Source: Ancylostoma caninum (lineage: Eukaryota > Nematoda > Chromadorea > Rhabditida > Ancylostomatidae). From it: DNA of 64,000 nt. The DNA is taken from NCBI GenBank assembly GCA_037903475.1, contig JBAJFG010000384.1, positions 1,991,001 through 2,055,000 on the forward strand, given 5' to 3'. The number at the start of each line of letters is the position of its first letter. Position 1 is the stretch's first letter. Under the pieces are notes generated by a model that had not been told where the DNA came from, ran no database searches, and saw nothing but the letters and a program-made list of their open reading frames with translations. The translations under genes were made by a program, and so were the position numbers. Below are positions 47,226 to 59,203 of this stretch, in pieces.

Positions 47226-50150
47226 GTTACAGGAAGGGTGCGCCGGCGCCCAGAAGTGGGGAGACGGGTCCACCACTGTGATAAGGGTGCGCCGGCGCCC
47301 AGAAGTGGGGGAGACGGGTCCACCACTGTGATAAGGGTGCGCCGGCGCCCAGAAGTGGGAAGACGGGTCCACCACTGTGATAAGGGTGCGCCGGCGCCCA
47401 GAAGAGGGGGAGACGGGTCCACCACTGTGATAAGGGTGCGTCGGCGCCCAAAGTGGGGGGAGACGGGTCCACTGCTGTGATAAGGGTGCGTCGGCGCCCA
47501 AAGTGGGGGGAGACGGGTCCACTGCTGTGATGAGGGTGCGCCGGCGCCCAGAAGTGGGGGAGACGGGTCCACCACTGTGATAAGGGTGCGCCGGCGCCCA
47601 GAAGAGGGGGAGACGGGTCCACCACTGTGATAAGGGTGCGCCGGCGCCCGAAGTGGGGGGAGACGGGTCCACCACTGTGATAACGGTGCGCCGGCGCCCA
47701 AAGTGGGGGGAGACGTGTCCACGGCTGTGATAAGGGTGCGTCGGCGCCCAAAGTGGGGGAGACGGGCCCACGGCTGTGATAAGGGTGCGTCGGCACCCAA
47801 AGTGGAGGGAGACGGGTCCACGGCTGTGGTAAGGGTGCGTCGGCGCCTAAAGTGGGGGGAGACGGGTCCACTGCTGTGATAAGGGTGCGCCGGCGCCGCC
47901 CATAAGGGTGGGGGGCCCAAAGTGAGACGGGTCCACGGCTGTGATAAGGGTACCGGCGCCCAAAGTGGGGGGAGACGGGTCCACGGCTGTGATAAGGGTG
48001 CGTCGGCGCCCAAAGTGGGGGAGACGGGTCCACTGCTGTGATAAGGGTGCGCCGGCGCCCAAAGTGGGGGAGACGGGTCCACTGCTGTGATAAGGGTGCG
48101 CCGGCGCCCAAAGTGGGGGAGACGGGTCCACGCTGTGATAAGGTGCGCCGGCGCCCAAAGTGGGGGAGACGGGTCCACTGCTGTGATAAGGGTGCGTCGG
48201 CGCCCAAAGTGGGGGGAGACGGGTCCACTGCTGTGATAGGGTGCGCCGGCGCCCGAAGTGGGGGGAGACGGGTCCACCACTGTGATAACGGTGCGCCGGC
48301 GCCCAAAGTGGGGGGAGACGTGTCCACGGCTGTGATAAGGGTGCGTCGGCGCCCAAAGTGGGGGAGACGGGCCCACGGCTGTGATAAGGGTGCGTCGGCA
48401 CCCAAAGTGGAGGGAGACGGGTCCACGGCTGTGGTAAGGGTGCGTCGGCGCCCAAAGTGGGGGAGACGGGTCCACTGCTGTGATAAGGGTGCGTCGGCGC
48501 CCAAAGTGGGGGGAGACGGGTCCACTGCTGTGATAAGGGTGCGTCGGCGCCCAAAGTGGGGGGACGGGCGGGTCCACGGCTGTGATAAGGGTGCGTCGGC
48601 GCCCAAAGTGGGGGAGACGGGTCCACGGCTGTGATAAGGGTGCGTCGGCGCCCAAAGTGGGGGAGACGGGTCCACTGCTGTGATAAGGGTGCGCCGGCGC
48701 CCAAAGTGGGGGGAGACGGGTCCACTGCTGTGATAAGGGTGCGTCGGCGCCCAAAGTGGGGGGAGACGGGTCCACGGCTGTGATAAGGGTGCGCCGGCGC
48801 CCAAAGGGGGAGAGGGTCCACTGCTGTGATAAGGGTGCGCCGGCGCCCAAAGTGGGGGGAGACGGGTCCACGGCTGTGATAAGGGAGCGTCGGCGCCCAA
48901 AGTGGGGGGAGACGGGTCCACGGCTGTGATAAGGGAGCGTCGGCGCCCAAAGTGGGGGGAGACGGGTCCACGGCTGTGATAAGGGTGCGTCGGCTCCCAA
49001 TGTGGGGGGAGACGATTCCACTGCTGTGATAAGGGTGCGCCGGCGCCCAATGTGGGGGGGACGGGTCCATCACTCTGATAAAGGTGCGCCGGCGCCCAAT
49101 GTGGAGGAGACGGGTCCACCACTGTGATAAGGGTGCGCCGGCGCCCAATGTGGGGGGAGACGGTCCATCACCGTGATAAGGGTGCGTCGGCGCCCAAAGT
49201 GGGGGGAGACGGGTCCACCACTCTGATAAAGGTGCGCCGGCGCCCAAAGTGGGCGGAGACGGGTCCATCACTGTGATAAGGGTGCACCGGCGCCCAAAGT
49301 GGGGGGAGACGGGTCCACTGCTGTGATAAGGGTGCACCGGCGCCCAAAGTGGGGGGAGACGGGTCCATCACTGTGATAAGGGTGCGTCGGCTCCCAAAGT
49401 GGGGGGAGACGATTCCACTGCTGTGATAAGGGTGCACCAGCGCCCAAAGTGGGGGGAGACGGGTCCACTGCTGTGATAAGGGTGCGCCGGCGCCCAAAGT
49501 GGGGGAGACGGGTCCACTGCTGTGATAAGGGTGCGCCGGCGCCCAAAGTGGGGGGAGACGGGTCCACTGCTGTGATAAGGGTGCGCCGGCGCCCAAAGTG
49601 GGGGGAGACGGGTCCACTGCTGTGATAAGGGTGCGCCGGCGCCCAAAGTGGGGGGAGACGGGTCCACTGCTGTGATAAGGGTGCGCCGGCGCCCAAAGTG
49701 GGGGGAGACGGGTCCACGCTGTGATAAGGGTGCGTCGGCGCCCAAAGTGGAGGGAGACGGGTCCACTGCTGTGATAAGGGTGCGCCGGCGCCCAAAGTGG
49801 GGGGAGACGGGTCCACTGCTGTGATAAGGGTGCGCCGGCGCCCAAAGTGGGGGGAGACGGGTCCACTGCTGTGATAAGGGTGCGTCGGCGCCCAAAGTGG
49901 GGGTAGACGGGTCCACTGCTGTGATAAGGGTGCGCCGGCGCCCAAAGTGGGGGGAGACGGGTCCACTGCTGTGATAAGGGTGCACCGGCGCCCAAAGTGG
50001 GGGGAGACGGGTCCACTGCTGTGATAAGGGGGCGTCGGCGCCCAAAGTGGGGGGAGACGGGTCCACTGCTGTGACAAGTGTGCGCTGGCGCCCAAAGTGT
50101 GGGGAGACGGGTCTACTGCTGTGATAGGAGTGCGCCTGCGCTCAAAAGTG
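47226..50150 (+). repeat. ~50-base G-rich minisatellite, roughly 58 copies
   Basis: Tandem copies of a 50-base unit containing GGGTGCGCCGGCGCCCAAAG, then TGGGGGGAGACGGGTCCACT and GCTGTGATAA. Variants include GCGTCGG, GCACCGG, CCACCACTG and CCACGGCTG. Units vary by 1-2 bases, mainly in the G5-G6 run. The minus strand lacks stops for long stretches in all three frames because the unit is stop-free and not a multiple of three, giving open frames of about 500-630 codons built from repeated PSPPTLGAGAPLSQQWTRL-type peptide. No splice-linked coding or start context is seen, so I treat these frames as artefacts. Confidence 0.95.
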
Positions 50151-51619
50151 GAGGAGCGCCTGAAAATATAGCTACCGATGCAGGAGGGGTGCGCCGGTGT
50201 CCACTACTCAGGGAAATGTCATGAGTTGGGTCCATATTTGTTAAATCGATTCGATGGCGTCTAACATCAATCGTAAAAAAAGAAAAACTAGATGTCAGAC
50301 CACTGCGCGGATTAGTATGCAATCCGTGTGAATCCTTCCTCCTTACGTCCTCCCTCGCGTTCTTCGCTTCTCATTTGTTTATGAACACACCGCACCCTCC
50401 ACTTTTATATGTTCTAACTGACTCTTATCACTTGACCAGTTATAACAAACAAAGAATGATAGACCATTTTCTGCGGTCAGTCCAGGTTGAACCGGTTATA
50501 TATAGTTACAGAAAGCTATTTCAGTTGAGCAAATGATAAAATTGCTTCGAGAAGGTTAATCCTCTTTGATAAGTGCATTTTTACATGAGAAAAAGCAATG
50601 GAAAGGGTGTGGGACACATTATAGCAAAAATGTGGAATAGCTGTGACTTTATTTGAATGAAGAAGGAATGAAGCTATGCGAGCGAAGCGAGCATTAGGAA
50701 AAGTCTGGAAGTCCGGCGTCAGCCGGACGGCCAGACTGGTATCCTCTTATATAAATCATGGTAGTGCAACAAAATTTTCTAGGGCGCAGGCGTAGGGGGA
50801 ATAGCACGTGATCGCATGATTTAGCCGTGAGGCTCGATTATAGACTGTGGCTCGCGAGGATGCGCAGCTGACGGGGCATTCGGCCGATGTTTCGTCATAG
50901 GTGCATGGACGCGGTGGAAGTCGGGTGCATTCGGGATTTCGCGGTGGGACCAGTGGCAGTGTCTGGAGCCCTCCGTGCGAGACAGTGTTTACAACGATTT
51001 GACGATGCAGAGCAGCAATGTACGGAGCAGAGTAGCCCCTCTAATGGAGCTTTGTCGGTTACTGCACTCAATCTTGGAACGCTGGCCGAGAATCACTTCG
51101 AAAGGATGAGTGGAGGCCGTAGCGATAGGATTCACTCGCTTTCCTTATGTAGGATGTGCTCTTTGCGTACCTCTCATTATTAAGGTCCCATGGGAATTAT
51201 GCAGCTTGAGGATCCATCTGTTTCTAAGAAGGGCAGTACAATCAAATACATACACAGGATGAACGAACGAAGAACACGTCCTTATAAGCTGTTGTGACAT
51301 TTTTCTGAAAACACCTGTGCAATTGATCAAACCTTTAAAATATTTCCTAACTTTCTTCCATTTTTTTTCAAGATTTACAAGGAGTGCGGGTGCACTGATG
51401 ACGGACTGATGTGCGGGGGCCCCGTAGTTCAAGAAAAAAAAAAACAGTGTCCAAAAACAGTGGGTGTCCATCGATCGAGAAAGGGTGGCCCAATAGTGAA
51501 GGAAACGGCAGGATACGGGTCCATCGATGGAGACTGGGTCTGCGGGGAGCTCAAAATTGGGGAAAGCGCTGGGACACGGGTCCCGCATTGGGTCTGTCCT
51601 GGTATATATAAAGCAATAG
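50151..51619. other. no supported gene; one hairpin repeat inside
   Basis: Holds the hairpin module at 50,675-50,742 and otherwise short motif-free frames. If the genes at 42.3-43.7 and 51.6-52.9 kb are one, this is intron. Confidence 0.4.
50675..50742 (+). repeat. dispersed hairpin module, copy 1
   Basis: TATGCGAGCGAAGC, then GGAAGTCCGGCGTCAGCCGG (a GC-rich stem-loop, GTCCGGC/GCCGGAC), ending CCAGACTGGTAT. The same module occurs at 61,007-61,074. Confidence 0.8.
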
Positions 51620-52924
51620 TCTCCAAAATAGTTTCTATTCTCCTCAATGTCTTTCTTTACTCTCCTCTCCCACAACTTTGCGGCTGGATTCATGGAACTC
51701 CTCGCTGAACCTGATTCCAGGCATTGATAGAGCTTTTTCACCTCTTCAAAACTTCGTATTCGCACAACTGGCTCCACCACACAGCAGAAGAGCTAGAAAT
51801 GGTTAGAAAAGTGGGTCAAGGTTCACTGGCTTCTATGGCCAATCACGAAATCTTGCTAAATGATGTCCACCGTGATAAAAAACCGGAAAGATCTTGTTCA
51901 TATAATTTTGTATCCGCACTTTCGGTTCCTTGTTGAGAACATCCCCCGCGCAGAACAAAACGGGTCGAATGGTCAGCTCTTTGTAAAAACAAAGCGGTTA
52001 GGGAGGCTTCCTAGGCACAATTTTAGAGCATCGCATCAGTGGTACCATCATGGTTCCGATGGCGTTAGATGTCTGGTGTAGCAAAATCAACGTCTTCGGG
52101 CCTAGTCTATGCATCATTGACTGTAAACACCTCCACAGTTTCTCAGCACAATAACGGAGCTCGGAAGTAGCGACTTGAATCCCCACCAGTTTCCTTTCGA
52201 ACTCTTCGCCGCCGTTGAATTGGCTGATCTGTTGCCAGTGAGGTGTCATCAGGCAGGGAGCTGCCTCGCTAGGAGTACCGGGCTCTTGATAGCAGCTTCG
52301 ATAAGGGGTTAACGTCGGAGGCTCGAACTTCTTTAACGACATAGATCCAACTTTAAGGTTAAGGAAACGCCTCACTGATGCTGTCCAACCTCTTTGTTCT
52401 GTTTGAGCCTGTTCTTCAGAGACGCCCGCTGTATGTCTGCTGCTCTGCATATCCTATCGAAGAATAACTCCTTCTGGGGACCGAGCAATTTTCCCAAACT
52501 GAAAGAGCAAGGTAACGAAGTGGAAAAATACTGGAATCTAAGCGTCCCACTTATGGATCTTCCTGAGCTGCTCGAACGTGATCGCGGTCTTCGCGTTGAC
52601 ACTCGACTCTTTCTGCTGCCGGATGTCCCGCTCCAGTATTTGGATCTCGCGCTCATAAGTCTCGTAGGTCTGAAGTTATCACGCGGATATTTCTCGTCGG
52701 TTCCCTCCTCGTTTCTTACCAGGACCAGAATTTATGAACGCATAACCAAGCGAAACAATGTTGGAAAACCAATTTTCTGTTGCGTCTTCTAGCATTACTA
52801 TAAGGTAACCAATCATGCAAACCACCTTTGGTTTGCTTGGTTATCGTTTCATGAATTCCAGCCCAGATGGGAACTGTTACTGCTTACCAGGAGTTGATGA
52901 GCGCTGAACGAGGCGTCTTCTCCT
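51620..52924 (-). CDS. exons of an unrecognised gene with coiled-coil-like segment (partial)
   Basis: Well-supported exons (minus): 52888-52924, 52551-52669 and 52390-52498, joined in phase to read DASFSAHQLLTYETYEREIQ, a charged helical stretch (ILERDIRQQKESS), FEQLRKIHNLGKLLGPQKEL and FFDRICRAADIQRASLKN. A further exon, roughly 52,020-52,345, continues with KFEPPTLTPYRSCYQEPG, ISQFNGGEEFERKLVG and ATSELRYCAEKLWRCLQSMM. Another, about 51,620-51,795, has VVRIRSFEEVKKLYQCLESG and AAKLWERRVKKDIEENRN. The last two have uncertain ends. I cannot name the family. The sequence is hydrophilic and helical, without signal or membrane segments. It may be the 5' part of the gene ending at 42,273 or a separate gene. 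Confidence 0.55.
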
Positions 52925-54510
52925 CTGAAAAAAACTTCATGGACAAAGACTCATTGCGCGAAGATTGACTGCACCTACGTCAGTAATTCACTCTTCACTG
53001 TGGGCGATCCTTGACTGTCATCCATCACGACCAGCCTATAGAAGAGGTTCTTATGAGGGTTTTTTATGTACGAAAAGATAGTATGTTGGATAATTAGAAG
53101 GTCCACGGAAAAGTCCTCTAAAATTATCGAGCAAAATCGTTCAGGCCTCGCGATATGCGCAGAAATGACGATGTGAAAGGAATGTTCCAGGGACTGTATG
53201 ACTATGTTCAACGGTAGGTAACGTCGTGATAGGTCCCCATAGAGTGACGAACGCTGCCTATGACCATCACTTTCTATGAACTTCCACCGTAACTATGAAA
53301 AGACATTAACGTTTCCAGGGAGGATCACTTTAAAATCAGAAAAAAATTTGGTTTTGGACTCTTCAATGTCCTTTATAGAGTTCTGTAAGCAGTAATTTGA
53401 GGTCGTTCAAAGATAGTAAAGGTTAGTCTAACAGACTTCTTAAATGGGAAGAACTGAGCAGGAACAACGCACATTCATGCAGAATCAGCAGGTGTTTCCG
53501 AGAATTTCCGTCAGAAGGCGAAAATACGAAAATTCATTGGAGAAATCCGCGATTCTATTGGGGCAATTGCAAATTCAAGCAGAATGCTAGCACGGTTCTC
53601 ATGGGTCTACCTTATTCTGGGTGACATTGTATGACTTGCAAAAGTTTTATGGATTCGGTAGTTTTCTGTTTTGAAGTAGCATCTCTCCACCAGTGGGGCA
53701 TGTCTGGTCGTCACCATTCCACCGGACAGAGTAACAAAGCTTACATGGAGGATGAAACGGAGTAAAGCAGAGGTAAGGGAGTGGAGCAGCGCTTTTCCTC
53801 AACTTCATGTCCATGAACGTTGCAGGCATTGCACAGCGCTGAAGTGATAGACTGCCAGAAAAGTACGTGGCTAATTTACTAGAGCGATTCAATCCCCAAA
53901 AATCGCGCCGAGGACAGCGCGAGAACGTTTGTCGACGGCTGCCAGCCAGGATGTCGACGCCGGCGTTGGAATGGAGAGTCGTGGAGAAACGCTTATCATG
54001 ATGATGCGCCACGATAAGAAGCACCTTACTTCTCTTACCCTCGGACGTACGATGATAAGATGCTGTTAACGCGCTGCCTTCTGCGCTCGTCTGCACTTGG
54101 CCTCTGCTGAGTGCCTTCCACCGAAGACTCTACACTTTTAAATGGGTAGAGGCGCATCACACGCATAAGGGTAAGGTTATCTTCATCATTTGCGCTTACT
54201 GGGCACAAAACTCCCTTCCACGTTTGAGTTGCTGCTTGAGAAAAGAAGCGACACTAAGTGGAACCAGTAACTCAATATCCAAGGCCCCTAGACAATTTGT
54301 ATGCATTATACATAATGCAATAGCATGAAAATGGATCACTGACTGTCGATTGTTCTTATCGAAGCTAACTGAAAAGCGCATTAAATGAAAGACTCTAATA
54401 TGCTAACCCAATAAATCTATTAAAAGGGAAGAGCCTAGTCACCCTGTATGAATGATTAGAAGGAGTCTTGCGCTCCCTTATTCTCAGCCATTCAAGTTTT
54501 TGGACAGTAC
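52925..54510. other. no supported gene
   Basis: Minus-strand frames at 52,975-53,211 and 53,647-54,096 are open but I see no motif or convincing splice partner. They could be exons or transposon debris. Confidence 0.35.
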
Positions 54511-54514
54511 TTAA

Positions 54515-54637
54515 AGGCAGTGCATCACCTCGTTTTCCTGACTAAGGTCTTAGCGGATTCTGGATCTCCTCGGCCACCACAGTCGCGGACCGCTGCGGTA
54601 CTATTTACAACAGGCGGAACGAGGTGACACGCTGCCT
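54515..54637. mobile_element. TTAA-flanked MITE 3 (123 bases)
   Basis: Starts AGGCAGTGCATCACCTCGTT and ends with the near complement (AACGAGGTGACACGCTGCCT), flanked by TTAA at 54,511-54,514 and 54,638-54,641. It is the shortest member and closest in its ends to MITE 4 at 63,443. Confidence 0.88.
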
Positions 54638-56284
54638 TTAAAATTGGATGTTTACTCGACTTTCCATCCTTATACTTTATACGATGAGCAAACCTAAGTT
54701 GTACCTAGCTGTTGTTCCTACCTTGTAAGGACTTCTCAAGTTGGATTTTTTTTTGTGAAAATCATGAGCTGCTTTTCCTTCTTTTGGGAAGCCATTGGCC
54801 CAGCCCCAAGTTATGCAATTAGTTGAAACTTCCAATTTCAGAGGTTTTTTTTAAAATGCACTCTCCGATGTTCTCTCGAGTAAAAACAATCAGCAGTGGA
54901 GAAGATGGTCTGTAGGGCACAGTAAACACCTTGGGAGAAGGCTGTGAGGTCGACGACGGTGTGGCCACCTCGGAAAGGGGTGACGCATGAAGAATCGTGA
55001 CTATATCACGGTAATGATTGCCAAGCACGAGATAACATGCTATCTCTGCATGAAGCATCGACATGCTCTGTCGACTGCTCTATCGTAATCAAATCGATTC
55101 CGCCCTTCGACAATCTTGCAAGGAAGGGGCGAGATAGGTCGACTTGCAGCGTTGACCTTTCGAGCTGCAAACGAGATTTGTCTGTTTCGCGCATGGATAT
55201 CTAACAGAAAGATATAAGTGTTCACTTACGTTCACATCAACGTACAAACACATCATGGCCGTCGAGGGTTTCCGCAGCAAAATGTGCCACAATTCCCCAA
55301 ATTTGGAATATCAGATGTGTTGAGGAAAGAAATCTGGTTCACCCCTGAGCATGACCAGTTTTAGCAGAAACCCACAGATCCACGGCCGTCTCCAGCAGAC
55401 CCACTTCGTCGAATATCTTCACCAAAAGACGTGCTGTTTCGGGGCCGCTTGTTCAGCAGGCACAGCTCATGTTCGGTGATTGGTTTTTCTGGCGTCACTT
55501 ATTGATGCATCGGCCATAATCATACAGCGCCTTATCAAGAGAGCACCTCGTGTTGATAGTCGCTCTCCGGGATTGTAGAGTGTGATAATTCGTTGACGCA
55601 CATCCAACGAGTTTCCTGGAACGAACAAACAGAGAGGACGCTATTGTCATTCCTATCTTTTCAAATACAATGAAACATTCGTATAACAATGCGGTGAAAT
55701 GAGCAATGCCAACATAAAGTTAGTCACTGTGAATCTTAAGCTCTAATGTTCTCCGTGCATTTGGAAAGGAGCTTTCTGGGATGGACGACCGCCCGGAATG
55801 CAATTTTGGTGACCCTTTTAGACTTCAAAGGAATGCCCCGGAAGAAGTCGCTCAGATGCTCGGGAGTAATAGTTTTGGGGCGAGAAATTTGTTTATCAAG
55901 ATGTATGAGGCAGAGCTTGCTAGCTTAGTTGCTCCAGGCGGAGGTGTGCGAGATATGGCTGGACCGTGCTGTGTAGAAGTATAAGACCCTTCTTATTGAG
56001 CAATGTCGGGCTCACACAGTGAAGTTCCTAATTTATTCCATTCACGGTTTAGAAGTGTTTCTTAGCTCAGAAAGATTTGATGATCTTTAGCGAAAGATTT
56101 TTGCAGCGGACTACCACAAAATCACCTTGACCTTTATTTGGCGTTGCTTCTGTCTGATGCAGGTTTCGATGTTTCTTCCTCATCCAACTGTTGAGCAAAG
56201 CACTTGATTTCGACGTAGACGATCTGTCTTTCGCCACACATCACTAAGCTATCGAGGGTTAACCGCAATTCGTTCATTACAAAA

Positions 56285-56880
56285 GCGCGAAGCAGACGGC
56301 GGCGGGGTGTTTGGCCTCAGGTAAAAAAGGGGCGTGGCCAATGATGCCCTATTGATATATGAGTGTTACGGTGCTTCTGCTGACAGCTACACCGACTCAC
56401 ACAGAAGGATGTGGATCTCGCGCATTTCGACTACGTTTCTAAGTAACAACGATGAATTGTCGCTTTGGAGCATTCATAATAAAACTGTCACCTAAACGGT
56501 TCATTTGAAAGAAAGAGGTACCAAAAATTTTAATAAACCTAAGGGAAGTGATACGCTTCTGAATCGGGACCAAATACGATTCCGTAGAATCCCCTGAAAA
56601 ATTGTGCGGCGAGGCTATTTCACGTACTGAACACAAAGATTAGGTCTTCAACTGGATAAAAATGACGCCGTTTGACAAAACGGGCACCGACTCCGCGATC
56701 AGCGTAGCAAGTACCCTTCTATGGAAAAATTTTGGAGGGTTTTAAGAATTACAGTTCAAGAACTTCATCCCTCTGCGTGAGCCTTCCTGGCTGTCACTTA
56801 GCGGCGGCGCGCTGCGTGCGTACCCGCGGGCCACCGTCAGCCACGCCCCTTTTTTGGCTGAGCCCAAACGCGCGCCCTCT
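56285..56880. repeat. imperfect inverted repeat around AAAAAAGGGGCGTGGC
   Basis: Left block near 56,300-56,345 (GGTGTTTGGCCTCAGGTAAA, then AAAAGGGGCGTGGCC) and its imperfect complement near 56,815-56,870. It may be a decayed inverted-repeat element of about 580 bases. Confidence 0.45.
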
Positions 56881-57370
56881 AAGCAGACCCTCTCAACTTC
56901 TGGTAATCGTTCACCTCGCGCGGCACCTATTCGTCGAGTTTTGGACTACAAAAACATGTAGATTCCACTGAGTGAAGTTGGGAGCCACGCATGAGTTTGT
57001 TATAAAATTCACTTTCTTGGCTGACGTTTTGGTCTCCATGATGTTACGGCGAGTTGGCAACCTGTGGGGGGTGGAGGATTGCTACGAGCCCACTGGTGGG
57101 ACTCATAAACGTTCTCGGGAAGATGCTGACCTTTACGTTCTTCCAGAATGGCTGGAATCTCCTAGCGAAATTTGGTGTGTTCTGTTAACTCTGTCATCAG
57201 GTGTCATCGCTGACAAAGAGGAGTCACCCGAACAAAGTCAACGCATTTTTACGAGGACTCGCCCTTCTTAGAACAACAGGTAGATTATTACCTCGCCAGG
57301 AACGTTCACGAAACCACCTCAGGTGAGCAGGGAACACAGGTGATATTTGGTTTAGCCACATTTTGAATAG

Positions 57371-57433
57371 AAACATGGTTTCTGAGAATAACGTGTTGGA
57401 ATTTCCAACACGTTATTTTCAAAAACCGTGTTC
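57371..57433. repeat. hairpin with 31-base arms
   Basis: Arms 57,371-57,401 and 57,403-57,433 around a 1-base centre, with AATAACGTGTTGGAA and its complement perfect and four mismatches further out, all transitions. Confidence 0.8.
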
Positions 57434-58021
57434 TTGCATGGCTTGGTAGGAGAAGGCAAAATTTTGACCATAATTTTGCCGCAACCGGCTAGTGCGTAAG
57501 TGGAGGTCTGCAGTGCACTGCTTACTGTTTTCTTCTCATCAAAGAAGGAAAGAGCAAAATTAAAGCAGAATATTATTACAAAATTTGGTCATCTACATAT
57601 TTACTGAGAAATCATAAAGACAGACTTGGCAGAGATGTACATCAAAGAAACACTGGAAGACCTAAACCTGTAGGGTTACCCAAGCATCAGCCAAGAACGT
57701 GGCTAGAGATTACTACATACCAGACGGAATTGAAAAACTACTAATTTACAGTGGAGTGGAGTGTGAATGACCTGAACAGGATGGAACTGCAAGCGATCTA
57801 TACAAGCACAAAGTATACAGCACTCTAGCGCAGATCACTGAATGTCTATCTCCTACCGCAATCCAGGAAATCTCAACAGGAAGAAGCAGAGTGTAGTACT
57901 TCTGGGAAGAAGTGGGGTTAATGTAAATCCTGTGCAAAGTGTCAAGGTCAAATAAGTCATGGTAGGGTCCTGTCGAATTTCCATAGCTTAAGAGCGGCTC
58001 TATTGCTTCTTCACGAGCGCA

Positions 58022-58893
58022 TCAGTTCTTTGCTGCCATCAGGAACATCACGCCATCCTCGTCGAGCACATACTTCTTCACGGAATTAAGATCAATCCCT
58101 GCACTTCCTAACGCACTAAGGATCTGATCTTCGCTCAGGTGCAGAAGGTGGAAAATCACCTGAACAGGTAATAAAACGTCGAGAGAGGACAGCATCCAGG
58201 CACTGAGAACACCTGGGAAAGGAGGCGAACAGAACAGTGTAGACATTGTACTCACGTCTTTGCCTGAGTTGTAGGATTCCTCCTCAAGTACAGAACCAAG
58301 CACAAGTCGTCCTCCAGGTCTCAAATGTTTCAACTGAAAACGATGCATTTGAAAGGAGGTTCTCACCCAGGAAGGTACATACGTAGGTATATTTTCAGCC
58401 AGAAAACAGAAAACTCTTTCTGTTCTTTGTAAGTAGTTGTTGTAGCTCCCAGCTGGAGAGTGGCTCAAAAATACGGTAACAAGAAGGAGGGCACACAGAA
58501 AGAGAATTATAGTGAACTTCGGAACAGGGGCATCAGATTAATACTCATTACCCAACCATGAATAAACGGGAGTCTGCTAATCAACCTGATTGAAACCAGG
58601 GTGAGTGGATGGTCACCCGATAAAGCTAGTAGATCGTCAAAGTTTTTGTAGCTGAAATCATGTATCGAACGAGAAATATGCTCACGAGTTGTAAAGGGGT
58701 TTCGAAGGCCTACAGATGCGAGGCAGAAGAAGTTTCAATATGCGCAAAGAGAGCCTAATTGCCGTAATTTTAAGCCATGCTGCACATATAACACGTTTCT
58801 TCTGCAACTCACCATATTTTTGACACACTGGCAGTACTCGGCGTATGATCTACAGGCACTCTCGAGGGTGAAGATGGTTACGAGCACGTCGAC
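58022..58893 (-). CDS. NNMT/PNMT/TEMT-family amine methyltransferase, C-terminal three exons (partial)
   Basis: SAM-dependent small-molecule N-methyltransferase of the nicotinamide/phenylethanolamine class. Exons (minus): 58813-58893, 58256-58333 and 58022-58159, all phase 0, 98 residues plus stop. Exon order matches the family: VDVLVTIFTLESACRSYAEY (as in ADALLSTLCLECAC), then LKHLRPGGRLVLGSVLEEES with YNSGKD (strand after the LKPGG turn), then HLLHLSEDQILSALGSAGID and a final strand GVMFLMAAKN. The N-terminal half with the SAM-binding GSGP motif is not found. The region upstream is occupied by a mariner and a palindromic element, so it is either in distant exons to the right or lost. C. elegans anmt genes are likely relatives; substrate not predictable. 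Confidence 0.8.
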
Positions 58894-59203
58894 CTAAACA
58901 GGCAATTCTGAAGTGGCATTCAAGGCTGGTCAGGTTGAGCAGAGGCCGTTTAAATTATATTCGATCAATAGAAGAAAAATGTTCATTACTTGGGAACTTC
59001 AAACCAAGTAAAGGCAGCACTGGACTAAAATGCAGCTACTTGCTAAGAGCCATTCAGCAGGCTACGCGTAACGTAGAAGGCCCCTCCCAATCTCGAGAAA
59101 ATAGCAGGATCCGTAGCAATTGCACCATAACTGCCAGTCAACAAGCAGGTTGAAACAGCAGTTATACTTTTCACAATCATCTTGAAATGGGCCAGAAATA
59201 TCA

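Larger units (their letters stand above)
54642..58021. other. possible exons and repeats, no confident gene
   Basis: On the minus strand at 55.0-55.65 kb there are coding-like blocks (LDVRQRIITLYNPGERLSTR, ETARLLVKIFDEVGLLETAV, EIACYLVLGNHYRDIVTILH) near plausible splice sites, but they cannot be joined in a single consistent phase, so no gene model is offered. On the plus strand, 55,781-55,984 encodes 67 codons (MDDRPECNFGDPFRLQ to GPCCVEV) with no recognised family. Confidence 0.3.

Noticed and set aside
47201..50095. Minus-strand open frames of 496, 606, 631, 275 and 282 codons rich in Pro, Ser and Trp
   Set aside because: They are the same stop-free 50-base minisatellite read in different frames, with identical peptides cycling between frames; no start context, splice sites or domain.
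47226..50150. CRISPR-like array
   Set aside because: Repeats are contiguous with no unique spacers and the surrounding genes are intron-bearing eukaryotic genes.
55014..55640. A minus-strand gene built from the blocks at 55.0-55.65 kb
   Set aside because: Individual blocks look coding but could not be joined with one consistent phase and valid donor sites; noted only as possible exons.
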